Shown here: piece by piece, positions 20,501-29,917 of the stretch | Layout of the letters: each line of letters opens with the position of its first letter | Position numbering within the stretch: position 1 is the stretch's first letter | Assembly: GCA_024642335.1 (NCBI GenBank) | Contig: JAHEBH010000015.1 | Span: 1-53,058 of the forward strand | Source: Erythrobacter sp. | GTDB lineage: Bacteria; Pseudomonadota; Alphaproteobacteria; Sphingomonadales; Sphingomonadaceae | Length of the DNA stretch: 53,058 bases | Reading direction: 5' to 3' | Made by a program: the position numbers and the translations under genes | Notes under the pieces: model-generated | Told to the model about the DNA's origin: nothing | Database searches by the model: none | The model's input: the letters and a program-made list of their open reading frames with translations, nothing else

Positions 20501-20528
20501 AAATCGGCGTTTCCCTCGAGGTTGCAAG
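20501..20528 (-). promoter_or_regulatory. candidate RpoH (heat-shock sigma) promoter of clpB
   Basis: Read on the minus strand, CTTGCAA (20528-20522) is followed after 13 bases by GCCGATTT (20508-20501). This compares with the sigma-32-type pattern CTTGAAA and CCCCATnT: the -35 differs at one base and the -10 at two. It lies about 90 bp upstream of the clpB ATG. clpB is a classic RpoH target, which supports the call. Confidence 0.45.
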
Positions 20529-20653
20529 CCCTTGACTGAATTTTCCTGACACCCGGGTGAAGCAAAGGCACTGATCGGCGTCAAATAGGGCCACGACGCG
20601 CCTTTCGGTCTGCTGGATGGCAAGCAGGCCTCAACGGCGCTAGAGAGCGTCAC

Positions 20654-21202
20654 ATGTCGCGCCTGATCGCCTTCAACAAGCCCTTCGGGGTGCTCTCGCA
20701 ATTCACCGATGCGAAGTCCCCGACGGAGCGGCCTACCCTCTCAGGCTATATCGACGTGCCGCGTGTCTATCCCGCCGGGAGGCTTGATCGGGACAGCGAA
20801 GGACTGCTGCTTCTGACCGACGACGGGCGGCTGCAGGCGCGCATTGCCGATCCGAGATTCAAGCTGCCCAAGACCTATCTGGTGCAGGTGGAAGGCGTGC
20901 CCGACGAGGCAGCGCTGCAGGCCCTGCGCAACGGCGTGATGCTGAACGATGGCATAACGCGCCCCGCCAAAGTTGAGGCCATCGATCCGCCCGCTCTATG
21001 GGATCGCGACCCACCCGTCCGTTTCCGCAAGAGCGTGCCCGACAGCTGGCTGCGTCTGACCATCAGCGAAGGCCGCAACCGCCAGGTTCGCCGGATGACG
21101 GCTGCCGTGGGTTACCCCACATTGCGGCTGGTGCGCTGGAGCATTGGCGACTGGTCGCTCGACGGTCTCCAACCGGGAGAGTGGCGCGATATCAATCGCT
21201 GA
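20654..21202 (+). CDS. rluE: 23S rRNA pseudouridine synthase RluE
   Basis: A 182-residue RsuA/RluE-family pseudouridine synthase that would modify a single uridine (U2457 in E. coli numbering) in 23S rRNA. It lacks the S4 domain, as RluE does. The start [18 protein letters not shown], the catalytic block [15 protein letters not shown] (Asp45) and the end [18 protein letters not shown] match E. coli RluE closely. It converges on trmL and the two reading frames overlap by 11 bp at their 3' ends. Confidence 0.95.
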   Translation: MSRLIAFNKPFGVLSQFTDAKSPTERPTLSGYIDVPRVYPAGRLDRDSEGLLLLTDDGRLQARIADPRFKLPKTYLVQVEGVPDEAALQALRNGVMLNDGITRPAKVEAIDPPALWDRDPPVRFRKSVPDSWLRLTISEGRNRQVRRMTAAVGYPTLRLVRWSIGDWSLDGLQPGEWRDINR

Positions 21203-21653
21203 ACTGGCCCCGCACTGCCTGATAGGCCGCCGCAGCCACCGAATTGGCCAGATTGAGCGAGCGGACCTTGTCGCTGCGCATGGGCAGGCGGAACAGCCGG
21301 CCAGCATGAGCATCGAGGATCGCCTGCGGCAGTCCCTTCGTCTCGCGCCCGAAGACGAGATAGGCATCGTCGGGATAGTCCGGCTCGTAAAAACTGCTCG
21401 CACCGAATTCCTCGAACAGGAACAGCTGATCCGGCCGCGGCGCACGCTCCTCGATAAAGGCATCCCAGCTACGGAACTCGACCAGGCGGACATATTGCCA
21501 ATAGTCGAGCCCGGAACGCTTCAATTTCTTGTCTGAAATCTCGAACCCGAGCGGGTGGATCAGCACCAGCTCCATATCCAGCGCCACACAAGTGCGCCCC
21601 ACCGCGCCGGTATTGCCGGGTATCTCGGGCTGGACGAGGACGATTGAGGTCAT
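21192..21653 (-). CDS. trmL: tRNA (cytidine(34)-2'-O)-methyltransferase
   Basis: A 153-residue SPOUT-class methyltransferase that 2'-O-methylates the wobble base of certain tRNA-Leu species. The N-terminus [19 protein letters not shown] and the C-terminal knot sequence [12 protein letters not shown] followed by [18 protein letters not shown] are the TrmL/TrmH-family hallmarks. It is the last gene of the gatCAB run, 18 bp after gatB. The window also carries a tRNA-Leu(UAG) at 51.2 kb, but TrmL substrates in E. coli are the CAA and UAA isoacceptors. Confidence 0.95.
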   Translation of the reverse strand: MTSIVLVQPEIPGNTGAVGRTCVALDMELVLIHPLGFEISDKKLKRSGLDYWQYVRLVEFRSWDAFIEERAPRPDQLFLFEEFGASSFYEPDYPDDAYLVFGRETKGLPQAILDAHAGRLFRLPMRSDKVRSLNLANSVAAAAYQAVRGQFSD

Positions 21654-21671
21654 GCCTGCCCCCTCGACCGA

Positions 21672-23171
21672 TCAGCCCAGCCTGTCCTTCAGGATCTGGT
21701 TCACCACCGCCGGGTTGGCCTTGCCCTGCATCGCCTTCATCGTCTGGCCGACGAAGAAGCCGAACAGCTTGTCCTTGCCGCTGCGATATTCTTCGACCTT
21801 GTCGGTATTGGCGGCCATGATCGCGTCGATCGCTTCTTCGATGGCGCCGGTATCGCTGACCTGCTTCAGGCCCTCGCTGTCGGCAATCTCCTCCGGATCG
21901 CGGCCGGTCTTGAGCACGATCTCGAAGATTTCCTTGGCCTGCCCGCCGGAAATCTCTCCCTTGGCCTGCATGTCGAGGATCGACGCCTGCCGTTCTGCCG
22001 TGGCGTTCGCAACGTCCGCCTCGTCACCAAGAGCCTTGATCACGCCCGGTGCGACCGAGAGCGACCAGTTGGCAACCTGCGTGGCAACGTCCTTTTCGGG
22101 CTTGCCGATGCCCTTGGCGGTGGCCGCCAGCAGCGTCTCAAAGCGCGCGAAAGTCTCCACCTCGGCGGTCAGTTCGCGGGCGTTGTAGTCGCTCAGTCCC
22201 AGATCGCCCGTGTAGCGCGCACGCTTGGCATCGGGCAGTTCGGGCAGGCTGGCGCGGCAAGCCTCCAGAAAGGCATCGTCCAGTTCCAGCGGCAGCAGGT
22301 CCGGATCGGGGAAATAGCGATAATCATGCGCGTCCTCTTTTGAGCGCATGGACCGCGTGGTGCCCGTGTTCGGATCGAACAGGCGGGTTTCCTGCACGAT
22401 CTTGCCGCCATCCTCGATCACGTCGATCTGGCGCTGCACCTCATGCTCGATCGCCTGCATGACGAAGCGGACAGAGTTGACGTTCTTCGTCTCCGTCCGC
22501 GTACCGAGTTCGGTATCGCCAACCTTGCGCACCGAAACGTTGACGTCCGCGCGCATGGAGCCTTCCTCCATGTTGCCGTCGCACGATCCGACATAGCGCA
22601 GGATGGAGCGCAGCTTGCGGATATAGGCACCGGCTTCTGCGGGAGAGGTCATGTCCGGGCGGCTGACGATTTCCATCAGCGCCACGCCGGTGCGGTTGAG
22701 ATCGACATAGGACATGGTCGGATGCTGGTCATGCATCAGCTTGCCCGCATCCTGCTCCACATGGATGCGTTCGATGCGGATCACCTTGTCTTCGGGAATG
22801 CCGGCCTTCTCGTCAGCCTCGATCACCAGCTGCCCCTCACCCACAAGTGGATGATATAGCTGGGAAATCTGGTAACCCTGCGGCAAATCGGCGTAGAAAT
22901 AGTTCTTGCGGTCGAAGCGCGACCATTTGTTGACCTCGGCCTCGATCGCCATGCCGGTGCGCACCGCCTGGCGGATGCATTCGCGATTGGGAACCGGGAG
23001 CATGCCGGGCATGGCCGCGTCGATCAGCGAAACCTGCGCATTGGGCTCCGCCCCGAATTCGGTGGAGGCGCTGGAAAACAGCTTGGCCTTGGAGGTGACC
23101 TGCGCGTGGACTTCGAGGCCGATCACGACCTCCCACTCGCCCGTAGCGCCGTGGATGCGATAATTGCTCAT
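21672..23171 (-). CDS. gatB: Asp-tRNA(Asn)/Glu-tRNA(Gln) amidotransferase subunit B
   Basis: A 499-residue subunit of the GatCAB amidotransferase, which converts misacylated Glu-tRNA-Gln or Asp-tRNA-Asn to the correct amide. GatB binds the tRNA and performs the kinase and transamidation steps. The start [12 protein letters not shown], the block [13 protein letters not shown], the [17 protein letters not shown] segment and the C-terminal YqeY-like tail ([37 protein letters not shown], two pieces) are diagnostic. The ATG at 23171 gives the normal family N-terminus; the frame is open well upstream. gatA lies 1.5 kb upstream with two other genes between. Confidence 0.97.
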   Translation of the reverse strand: MSNYRIHGATGEWEVVIGLEVHAQVTSKAKLFSSASTEFGAEPNAQVSLIDAAMPGMLPVPNRECIRQAVRTGMAIEAEVNKWSRFDRKNYFYADLPQGYQISQLYHPLVGEGQLVIEADEKAGIPEDKVIRIERIHVEQDAGKLMHDQHPTMSYVDLNRTGVALMEIVSRPDMTSPAEAGAYIRKLRSILRYVGSCDGNMEEGSMRADVNVSVRKVGDTELGTRTETKNVNSVRFVMQAIEHEVQRQIDVIEDGGKIVQETRLFDPNTGTTRSMRSKEDAHDYRYFPDPDLLPLELDDAFLEACRASLPELPDAKRARYTGDLGLSDYNARELTAEVETFARFETLLAATAKGIGKPEKDVATQVANWSLSVAPGVIKALGDEADVANATAERQASILDMQAKGEISGGQAKEIFEIVLKTGRDPEEIADSEGLKQVSDTGAIEEAIDAIMAANTDKVEEYRSGKDKLFGFFVGQTMKAMQGKANPAVVNQILKDRLG

Positions 23172-23232
23172 GCCGCTGGCGATAGGAGCAAACAGGGCCT
23201 GTGAACAAGACCAATTTTGCGGATCGGGCGGG

Positions 23233-24045
23233 CTAGCCTGGCGATGATCCGCCGGGTTCGGAACCATAGCCCGCGAGCCGGGCGAGTTCGGCAGCGTCGC
23301 TGGCGGGCTTGCCGGTCCTTTTGGCGACCTTGCGCACACGCCATTTGGCGCGCAGCAAGTGTAGCGGGTTGGCTGACAGGTCGCAGATCGTGGTCGGGAT
23401 CGGCAGGCGCGCGCGCCATTTGTCACGCGCATAGCGATAGGCAAGCGTGTAGCCGCCGGAGAGCGTATCCACGCGCTGGCTGTTGTGGACCAGCGGCAAT
23501 TCGACGGCAAAGGCCCCTCGCCCGGCAGTCAGCGCGCTCTGGACCAGGTCGGTGCCGTAGAGATGGAATTGCGGCAATTGGGGATCAAATGCGAAACCCC
23601 CCTCGTCGCGAACGATCAGCAGCAGTTCGTCAAGCGAGACCACCGGGGCATGTCCGAAGCCCTTCATGCCAAGCTCTCGCCCCAGCCCGCCATCCCAGAC
23701 CAGCCCGACATGGCTGCCATCCGCACGCACCCCATAGGGGCCCGCCACCATCCAGTCCGACTCTGCCCTGGTGAGGGCGGCAAGGCGCTGTTTCGCCAGA
23801 TCGAGCCATCCTTCCGGAAGGTAGACGTCCTGATGCGCAAACAGCACGATCAGCGGCACATCGCCTCTCTGCTCGCGCACTTTGGCCAGCCCGCCATTAT
23901 AGGCCTCTGCCATGTTGCACGCGCCGCGCATGGCGGTGATGGTCAGGCGCCCCGCAACCACATCGGGCGAGGCGGCAAGGCAGCTGGCGAGAATCCCGTC
24001 ATCGTTGACAGCCGCAACCAGTGCGAACCGGGCGTCACCCATCAA
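23233..24045 (-). CDS. glycosyltransferase-like protein (StrF-domain type)
   Basis: A 270-residue protein resembling the family-2-like glycosyltransferases of the StrF type. Visible features are an N-terminal alpha/beta segment ([20 protein letters not shown]), [15 protein letters not shown], then [20 protein letters not shown], in which HQD would be the metal-site equivalent of DXD. The C-terminal 60 residues are basic. It overlaps the upstream methyltransferase gene by 11 bp, so the two are translated together, perhaps to modify a surface glycan. This assignment rests on motif recognition; the donor and acceptor are unknown. Confidence 0.65.
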   Translation of the reverse strand: MMGDARFALVAAVNDDGILASCLAASPDVVAGRLTITAMRGACNMAEAYNGGLAKVREQRGDVPLIVLFAHQDVYLPEGWLDLAKQRLAALTRAESDWMVAGPYGVRADGSHVGLVWDGGLGRELGMKGFGHAPVVSLDELLLIVRDEGGFAFDPQLPQFHLYGTDLVQSALTAGRGAFAVELPLVHNSQRVDTLSGGYTLAYRYARDKWRARLPIPTTICDLSANPLHLLRAKWRVRKVAKRTGKPASDAAELARLAGYGSEPGGSSPG

Positions 24046-24667
24046 CGCGGCGCGCCACGACGAAATAGTGCATGGTCACGAATTCGCGCAGCAGCCCAAG
24101 GGTCAGCCCGTTGAGAAGGCGCGCGCGCGGTGTAGCAATGTCCGACCGCACCACATTTTCGATCGCCAGGCCGGGCCGGTCCATCAGTTCCACGACCGTG
24201 TCCTTGACGAAGAAGCGCAGATGCGTCCGGTCAAGAATACCGGAATCGCCATAATTCCACCGCCCGCGAAGCACGAGATCTTTGACAACAGAGATGTGGC
24301 GCACGTTGGGCAGGCTTGCCACCAGCACCCCGCCGGGCTTCACCGCGCGGGAGAGCCGGTCCACGGCGGCCCAGGGATCGACCAGGTGCTCAAGCACATC
24401 GAGCATCAGCACGGCATCGAACGGCCCTGCATCGGCAAGAAAACCTTCAATCTCTGCCGGATTTTCCAGATTTGCATCGGACCAGAAATCGAGGCCCTCG
24501 GCATGGCTGGCGACGACCGCATCGAGAACGCCAGCCTCGCGAACGCGGCCGATCTCCTTCAGATGCCGCGCCGTCGCTCCCGTGCCGCCGCCGACATCGA
24601 GCAATCTTGCGCATTCCGGCACCAGCGGCACGATGTCGTGACGGATGTTGGAGTGATAGGATTGCAT
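24035..24667 (-). CDS. class I SAM-dependent methyltransferase
   Basis: A 210-residue methyltransferase with SAM motif I LLDVGGGTGATARHL (residues 22-36) and the motif II/III region FDAVLMLDVLEHLVDPWAAV followed by LKPGG-like VKPGGVLVASLPN. The RTHLRFF segment is common in glycan-associated methyltransferases. It sits between gatA and a glycosyltransferase gene that overlaps it by 11 bp. The likely role is methylation in glycan or lipid assembly; this is inference from context. Confidence 0.8.
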   Translation of the reverse strand: MQSYHSNIRHDIVPLVPECARLLDVGGGTGATARHLKEIGRVREAGVLDAVVASHAEGLDFWSDANLENPAEIEGFLADAGPFDAVLMLDVLEHLVDPWAAVDRLSRAVKPGGVLVASLPNVRHISVVKDLVLRGRWNYGDSGILDRTHLRFFVKDTVVELMDRPGLAIENVVRSDIATPRARLLNGLTLGLLREFVTMHYFVVARRVDG

Positions 24668-24738
24668 CGCTGCCGGTGGTTAGCGTAGCGGCAGGGCAAC
24701 GGCAAGCGGAGGGCGGAGGCTACTCACCTCCGACCGGC

Positions 24739-26223
24739 TCACCACCACTTCTCCGGCTTGGCGGTGAAGCCGGCGCGCTGTTCGATGGCAAGGCCGGCGT
24801 TGAGCACACCCTGTTCGTCGAAGGCAGGGCCCACGATCTGCAGGCCGAGCGGGAGCCCATCCTTGTTGAGGCCGGCAGGCACGCTCATCGCCGGAAGGCC
24901 GGCAAGCGAAGCGGGCACGGAGAACACGTCGTTCAGATACATCGCCAGCGGATCGTCCAGCTTGTCGCCCAGCGCGAAGGCGGCCGTGGGCGTGGTCGGG
25001 GCAAGGATCACGTCGCACTTGGCAAAGGCTTCGGTAAAGTCACGCTGGATCAGCGTGCGCACCTTCATCGCCTGCGTGTAATACGCATCATAGAAACCGG
25101 CGCTGAGCACATAGGTGCCGATCAGGATGCGGCGCTTCACCTCGTCACCGAAACCGGCAGCGCGGGTGGCGGCATACATGTCCTGCAGGCCAGCCTTTTC
25201 GGGCAGGTCGCGCAGGCCATAGCGCACGCCGTCATAACGCGCGAGGTTGGAGGAGGCCTCTGCGGGTGCCACGATGTAATAGGCGGGCAGCGCATATTTT
25301 GTGTGCGGCAGGCTGATATCGACGACATCGGCGCCCGCATCCTTCAGCCAGGCGATACCGTCATCCCAGCTCTTGAGGATCTCCTCGTCAGTCCCGTCCA
25401 TGCGGTATTCGCGCGGGATGCCGACTTTCTTTCCCTTGAGGTCCGCGTTGAGGTTTGCCGCCCATGCAGGAACGTCCAACTGCAGGCTGGTCGAATCCTT
25501 GGGATCGAAGCCAGCCATGGCCTCCAGCATGATTGCGCAGTCTTCCACGCTGCGGGCCATCGGGCCCGCCTGGTCGAGGCTGCTGGCGAAGGCGACGATG
25601 CCCCAGCGGCTGCAACGGCCATAAGTCGGCTTGATGCCGGAGATGCCGGTGAAGGCGGCGGGCTGGCGGATCGATCCGCCGGTATCGGTGCCGGTGGCGG
25701 CAGGCGCGATGCGCGCGGCCACGGCTGCGGAGGAGCCGCCCGAAGACCCACCGGGCGCCAGCTTGGCATTCCCGCCATCATTGCGACGCCAGGGGTTGGC
25801 GACATCGCCAAAGTAGGACGTCTCATTGGAAGAGCCCATCGCGAACTGGTCAAGGTTCAGCTTGCCCAGCATGCCCGCGCCTGCGTCCCACAGCTTCTGG
25901 CTGACGGTGCTTTCATATTCGGGCTTGAAGCCTTCCAGGATATGGCTCGCGGCTGTGGTCTGCACACCCTTGGTAGCAAACAGGTCCTTCATGCCGATCG
26001 GCACGCCGGCCATCTTGCCCGGTTCCTTGCCAGCTGCGCGGTCGGCATCGACCTTTTTCGCCGCTTCCAGCGCATGGTCGGGAGTGGTGACGATGAAGGC
26101 GTTCAGCCCTGCCGCTTCAGCCACGGCCGCGTTGAAGGCTTCCGCCACTTCGACGGCGGAAAAGTCGCCAGCGGCCACGCCATCGCGGATCGCCTTGACG
26201 CCGAGTTCAGTCAGTTCAGTCAC
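24739..26223 (-). CDS. gatA: Asp-tRNA(Asn)/Glu-tRNA(Gln) amidotransferase subunit A
   Basis: A 494-residue amidase-signature enzyme that releases ammonia from glutamine for GatB. The catalytic Lys lies in [14 protein letters not shown] and the two catalytic serines in [17 protein letters not shown] and [13 protein letters not shown]. The C-terminus ending [13 protein letters not shown] is typical. Length is normal. A roughly 90-bp paired repeat lies between gatC and this gene, just upstream of the start codon. Confidence 0.97.
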   Translation of the reverse strand: MTELTELGVKAIRDGVAAGDFSAVEVAEAFNAAVAEAAGLNAFIVTTPDHALEAAKKVDADRAAGKEPGKMAGVPIGMKDLFATKGVQTTAASHILEGFKPEYESTVSQKLWDAGAGMLGKLNLDQFAMGSSNETSYFGDVANPWRRNDGGNAKLAPGGSSGGSSAAVAARIAPAATGTDTGGSIRQPAAFTGISGIKPTYGRCSRWGIVAFASSLDQAGPMARSVEDCAIMLEAMAGFDPKDSTSLQLDVPAWAANLNADLKGKKVGIPREYRMDGTDEEILKSWDDGIAWLKDAGADVVDISLPHTKYALPAYYIVAPAEASSNLARYDGVRYGLRDLPEKAGLQDMYAATRAAGFGDEVKRRILIGTYVLSAGFYDAYYTQAMKVRTLIQRDFTEAFAKCDVILAPTTPTAAFALGDKLDDPLAMYLNDVFSVPASLAGLPAMSVPAGLNKDGLPLGLQIVGPAFDEQGVLNAGLAIEQRAGFTAKPEKWW

Positions 26224-26231
26224 AAAAAACT

Positions 26232-26321
26232 CCGCTCGTGCTGAGCTTGTCGAAGCACCGCTTTTTCTTCTGCGGCGCTAGAAAGGAAAGACGACCCTTC
26301 GACAAGCTCAGGGTGAACGGG
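26232..26321. repeat. paired palindromic repeat (copy 1), gatC-gatA gap
   Basis: Left arm CTGAGCTTGTCGAAGCACCG at about 26241-26260 and right arm CTTCGACAAGCTCAGG at about 26298-26313 are inverted relative to each other. The centre (TTTTTCTTCT ... GAAAGGAAAGA) is itself partly self-complementary and is shared with the copy at 39218. The unit could fold into one long hairpin. It lies between two genes of the GatCAB enzyme and could affect their relative expression. Confidence 0.8.
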
Positions 26322-26343
26322 GACGGGAACGAGGCAACGGCCA

Positions 26344-26646
26344 TCACTCAATCACCTTCGGCACACCGAAGAAGCCGTGTTCGGCCACGGGCGCATTGGC
26401 GAGTATGGCATCACGCTTGCCGCCGCCGGTCAGCGGATCGGCATCGACCACGTCATCGCGCAGGCGCAGCTTTTGCTCGATCACCGCAGTCATGGGCTCG
26501 ACCGAAGACGTATCGACCTCCCCCAATTGCTCGACCCAGGCGAGGATATTGTTGAATTCGGGCACCATGTGGTCGAGGTCCTTCTCGTCCACATTGATGC
26601 GCGCTAGCTGCGCGATCTTGGCAACTTCTTCTCGGGTGACTGACAT
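26344..26646 (-). CDS. gatC: Asp-tRNA(Asn)/Glu-tRNA(Gln) amidotransferase subunit C
   Basis: A 100-residue stabilising subunit of GatCAB that wraps around GatA and GatB. The N-terminus [16 protein letters not shown] and the motif [22 protein letters not shown] are typical of GatC. The ATG at 26646 gives the family N-terminus. Upstream is the DUF4153 gene, 48 bp away; downstream a paired repeat and gatA follow. Confidence 0.95.
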   Translation of the reverse strand: MSVTREEVAKIAQLARINVDEKDLDHMVPEFNNILAWVEQLGEVDTSSVEPMTAVIEQKLRLRDDVVDADPLTGGGKRDAILANAPVAEHGFFGVPKVIE

Positions 26647-26694
26647 GCGCGCTGCACTAGCGGCGCAGGCGAGGCGCTTCAAGCAGTGAAAGCG

Positions 26695-28398
26695 CTATTC
26701 GAAGGGCACACCCACCGGCACATCATCGGAATAGACCTGCCGCATTTCCACCTTGCGAACTTCGACAACCGGCGGAACCGGCTCTGCGTCCGGGTCAACC
26801 TCTTGCGAGGTAACTGTGCTGCCCGGAAATTGCGGGTAATATTCCTCCAACTTTCCTTCGCCATCGAGCAGGAAATGCGTCAGGCCGCGCAATTCGGCCA
26901 GGCCAAGATGCCGCTTGCCATTGGGCCCGACGCCCAGGTCGAGCGCGGTGCAGAATTCGGTGCAGCGGTAGGTCTGTTCCCGCAGCAGACGTTCGAAAGA
27001 TTCTGCCAGTGCCGGATCGTCGAATGCGAAAGCCAGATTGGGCAGCCGTTCTGCCATGGGTTGCACCTCTTCCGAGGCGAAAACATAGGGGCGGGATTCG
27101 GCATCGCGCGCCTCTGAGGCCAGTTCGGCCACCTCGCCACCACGCGCGACCAGATCATCCAGCACCGCCCTCCCTGCGTCGCCGAAATCCCAGCGCAGCG
27201 CGGCGTAGTCGAAATCCTCCGGCGACACCGTGCCCGCGTCGAGCCGGGCAACCTGGCTGCGCGCGGAGATACCGCCGAAATCGAGGATCGGCAGGGCGAG
27301 GAACAGTGCGACCACACAGGTCGCGATCGCCAGATGCAGGTTAGCCCGGCGCAGCTTGTCCGCCCAGCCTTGCCAGCGGCCACGCGCCAACCCGGCCCAA
27401 TAGGCAACACCATAAGCAACCGCCACAGCAATGGCGACCAGCCCCCATATCCGCTCGGGCGTCAGGCCATACTGGTCGATGCGAATGCCCATCGAAATCG
27501 CGGCAAATATTGCCAGCGGCAGGATACCCGCGGCCAGCACCAGCGCGGCCACTTGCATGACCTTGTTCGCACTGCGCGCCTCGTCATCGTCGCGGAACAC
27601 GGCGTTGGAGAGGACAAAGCTGCCCAGCGCACAGGCGAGCAGGATCGGCGTCGCCGCCTCCGTCGCGTCCCACAATGCCTGCCCGCCCGATGCCAGCAGG
27701 GCGACAAGGAACACCACCAGCGCTGCCGCGAGCGGGATGGCAAGCATGGACAGCACGATCAGCACCAGCTTCTGCAGCGCGCCGATCACCTTGAGATTGT
27801 TGCGCAACACACCCAAAGCCGCGCCAAAGGCACCGCCACTCCACGCCCAGCCGAACCATGCCTCGTCGATCAGCATCTCGATGAAATTGATGCCAACAAG
27901 GTCGAACAAGGCGTCGAGCAGGAACAGCATCAGCCAGCTCAGGCCGAGGAATGCGAAGGCCCCCGCTGCGCTGACCGCATCGGTCCAGACATGGAAATGC
28001 GTGAGTTTGTAATCGGTCGCCAGCCGCGTGCGGTGGAAATCCGCCTGGAACAGCGGCAGGGTGATCACCGTGGCAAATACGCCCGCGGCAAAGGCGAATT
28101 CCTCGCCCGCCAGCGCATCGTCCATCGCCACGGTATTATAGGCGAGCCCGCCCATGACGAGACCGGCAATGACGGCGAATATCGCAGGGGCGACGACATT
28201 CTTTGGCCCCAGAGAAAATGCCGCGCAAAGCGATCCGAAAAAGAGAAAGGCCGTGCCCGCCGCTTCCGGCGGGCTAGGATCGCTGCCATCCCACAGGAAG
28301 TGGATCAGGAAACCGGCAAGGGCAAGGATACCGGCAAGCACCCAAGGGCGCAGCGGCCAGTCTTCGATGAGTGGCTCTGCGCTTGCCTGGTTGTCCAT
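26695..28398 (-). CDS. DUF4153 multi-spanning membrane protein
   Basis: A 567-residue inner-membrane protein. Residues 20-420 hold about eleven hydrophobic segments, and the C-terminal 150 residues are soluble and acidic with no catalytic motif that I recognise. The pattern and sequence (WTDAVSAAGAFAFLGLSWLM, LRRANLHLAIATCVVALFL) fit the DUF4153 family, whose function is unknown. GGGGAGAGG lies directly before the ATG at 28398. It is followed by gatC and preceded by an FKBP gene in the same minus-strand run. Confidence 0.8.
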   Translation of the reverse strand: MDNQASAEPLIEDWPLRPWVLAGILALAGFLIHFLWDGSDPSPPEAAGTAFLFFGSLCAAFSLGPKNVVAPAIFAVIAGLVMGGLAYNTVAMDDALAGEEFAFAAGVFATVITLPLFQADFHRTRLATDYKLTHFHVWTDAVSAAGAFAFLGLSWLMLFLLDALFDLVGINFIEMLIDEAWFGWAWSGGAFGAALGVLRNNLKVIGALQKLVLIVLSMLAIPLAAALVVFLVALLASGGQALWDATEAATPILLACALGSFVLSNAVFRDDDEARSANKVMQVAALVLAAGILPLAIFAAISMGIRIDQYGLTPERIWGLVAIAVAVAYGVAYWAGLARGRWQGWADKLRRANLHLAIATCVVALFLALPILDFGGISARSQVARLDAGTVSPEDFDYAALRWDFGDAGRAVLDDLVARGGEVAELASEARDAESRPYVFASEEVQPMAERLPNLAFAFDDPALAESFERLLREQTYRCTEFCTALDLGVGPNGKRHLGLAELRGLTHFLLDGEGKLEEYYPQFPGSTVTSQEVDPDAEPVPPVVEVRKVEMRQVYSDDVPVGVPFE

Positions 28399-28417
28399 AT
28401 CCTCTCCCCTCTTGGGC

Positions 28418-28999
28418 TTACTCCGCCGGTGCTTGCTCCGCCGGGGCTTCCGCCTCCACAGCCATGACTTGTGCCATGACCGCATTGATCTGGTTGGACC
28501 GTGCTTCCAGTTCCTCGGTCGTCATGATTTCATGCAGCGTGACGTTGAAGGTCAGGTCGGCGTTGGCCGGAATGGGCGATCCTGGCGGAGGCGTTGCGCC
28601 ATATGCCAGCTCGGCCGGAATTTCGACGATGTAGCGGCCACCCTCCTGCATCTGCAGCAAGGCCTCGCGGAAGCCGGGGACCACGCCCTCGAGCTGCATG
28701 TAGGAGCCTTGCGGAATGAGGTCGGCAATCGCTTCGGGAATGTCGGGCGAACGCGGGGGCGATTCGTCAAACACCGTGCCGTCCTCCAGCATGCCGACAT
28801 AATCGACGAAGACCGCATCGCTTTCCTGCGGGTTGGCACCTTCGCCGGCGACCACCGTCTCCACCGAAACCGAAGGCGGGCGCGACGTGAACCAGGCCAC
28901 CGCGCTGGCCACAGCCGCGCCGACAAGCACGCCGAGCCAGAATTTCATGAGGGAGCCCTTGGCAATGGACTGCAGGGGTACGCGGGTGACTTCGGCCAT
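28418..28999 (-). CDS. membrane-anchored FKBP-type peptidyl-prolyl isomerase
   Basis: A 193-residue protein with an N-terminal anchor (KFWLGVLVGAAVASAVAWF, residues 19-37) and a periplasmic FKBP domain at about 60-165: VFVDYVGMLEDGTVFDES, VPGFREALLQMQEGGRY, IPAELAYGATPPPGSPIP and the closing strand LTFNVTLHEI. It should catalyse proline isomerisation in secreted proteins. A short alanine/glutamate/proline tail ends it. The start at 28999 (MAEVTRVPLQSIAKGS) is preferred because this N-terminus is what I recall for sphingomonad homologues; ATG 28948 is an alternative. Confidence 0.88.
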   Translation of the reverse strand: MAEVTRVPLQSIAKGSLMKFWLGVLVGAAVASAVAWFTSRPPSVSVETVVAGEGANPQESDAVFVDYVGMLEDGTVFDESPPRSPDIPEAIADLIPQGSYMQLEGVVPGFREALLQMQEGGRYIVEIPAELAYGATPPPGSPIPANADLTFNVTLHEIMTTEELEARSNQINAVMAQVMAVEAEAPAEQAPAE

Positions 29000-29017
29000 G
29001 GAGAATCGATCCTGAAA

Positions 29018-29051
29018 TGAAAAGGGCGCCGAGAGTTTCCTCTCCGCGCCC
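29018..29051 (-). terminator. Rho-independent terminator of rpsU
   Basis: Read on the minus strand, GGGCGC and GAGA pair with TCTC and GCGCCC (one G-G mismatch) around GGAAAC, followed by TTTT. It lies 42 bp past the rpsU stop and before the FKBP gene. Confidence 0.8.
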
Positions 29052-29092
29052 GTTTGGCTTAGCTTTGTAAAAGGTGCAAGCGCCGTTCCGCC

Positions 29093-29299
29093 TTAGCGGA
29101 CGCCGTCACGTTCCATACGCTTGCGATCCATCTTGCGGGCGCGGCGCACGGCGGCAGCCTTCTCGCGAGCGCGCTTTTCGCTCGGCTTTTCATAGTGGCG
29201 GCGCAGCTTCATTTCGCGATACACCCCCTCGCGCTGCAACTTCTTCTTGAGCGCGCGGAGAGCCTGTTCGACGTTGTTATCGCGGACGATGATCTGCAT
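29093..29299 (-). CDS. rpsU: 30S ribosomal protein S21
   Basis: A 68-residue basic ribosomal protein of the small subunit, located near the anti-Shine-Dalgarno end of 16S rRNA. The start [20 protein letters not shown] and the [20 protein letters not shown] block are those of S21, and the arginine/lysine-rich end matches alphaproteobacterial forms. It has its own terminator at 29018-29051. Confidence 0.97.
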   Translation of the reverse strand: MQIIVRDNNVEQALRALKKKLQREGVYREMKLRRHYEKPSEKRAREKAAAVRRARKMDRKRMERDGVR

Positions 29300-29502
29300 A
29301 AACCTAAGCCACCTTATCTAATTTCGAAAATGGTCAGAGCCCGCGAGCGATCGGCGCGGGAAGCACCATTAGCTATACCGATGAAAAACGCGCCGAATCC
29401 GTAATGGACCGGCCATATGGCGCGCCCACTAAGTGAAAATGGTCACAAAGGCAAGCCTGAGATGGGTTTCGCAAGTGCGCGCTTGCGTCTAAGGCGCTTG
29501 CT
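29300..29502. promoter_or_regulatory. divergent region, rpsU / fluC
   Basis: These 203 bp must hold the rpsU promoter (minus) and the promoter of the fluC operon (plus). An 11-base direct repeat GAAAATGGTCA occurs at 29326-29336 and 29435-29445. I see no fluoride-riboswitch consensus. Confidence 0.35.
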
Positions 29503-29910
29503 ATGTCAGCCACACCACAACTCTATGCTTCGCTTTCCGTTGCCCTGGGCGGCGGGATTGGTGCGCTTGCGCGCTACCAGCTCGGCCGTTTGATGACGCA
29601 CTGGATGGGCGTGCAGGCGGTCACCACCTTTCCCTGGGCAACGCTGGCCTGCAACGCCATCGGCAGCCTGCTGATGGGCGTGCTGGCCGGATTTCTTGCC
29701 CGCCACGGACAGGGCGGCGAGCATGTGCGCCTGCTGCTGGGCGTGGGCCTGCTGGGCGGCTTTACCACTTTCTCCGCTTTCAGCCTCGAACTCACGCTGC
29801 TGATGGAGCGCGGCCATTGGACGCTGGTCTTCATCTACGTTGCGCTATCCCTGGCGTTGGGCGTGACCGGGTTGATCTTCGGCCTCACGCTCACGCGCCT
29901 GTTCGGTTGA
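29503..29910 (+). CDS. crcB: fluoride exporter CrcB/FluC
   Basis: A 135-residue four-helix membrane protein that dimerises into an antiparallel fluoride channel. Family motifs are GGGIGALARYQLGR, ATLACNAIGSLLMG (conserved asparagine) and GGFTTFSAFSLE, which carries the phenylalanine and polar track of the pore. It is first in a compact operon with a pseudouridine synthase (7 bp gap), a phosphatase, a small membrane protein and an ATP12 chaperone. Confidence 0.95.
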   Translation: MSATPQLYASLSVALGGGIGALARYQLGRLMTHWMGVQAVTTFPWATLACNAIGSLLMGVLAGFLARHGQGGEHVRLLLGVGLLGGFTTFSAFSLELTLLMERGHWTLVFIYVALSLALGVTGLIFGLTLTRLFG

Positions 29911-29917
29911 GGCAGGC

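Noticed and set aside
24316-26244. Long plus-strand open frame of over 600 codons opposite gatA
   Set aside because: It lies antisense to gatA and parts of the methyltransferase gene, has no family resemblance, and reflects high GC codon bias on the other strand.
29300-29502. Fluoride riboswitch upstream of crcB
   Set aside because: I looked for the conserved pseudoknot sequences expected before fluoride exporters and found no convincing match.
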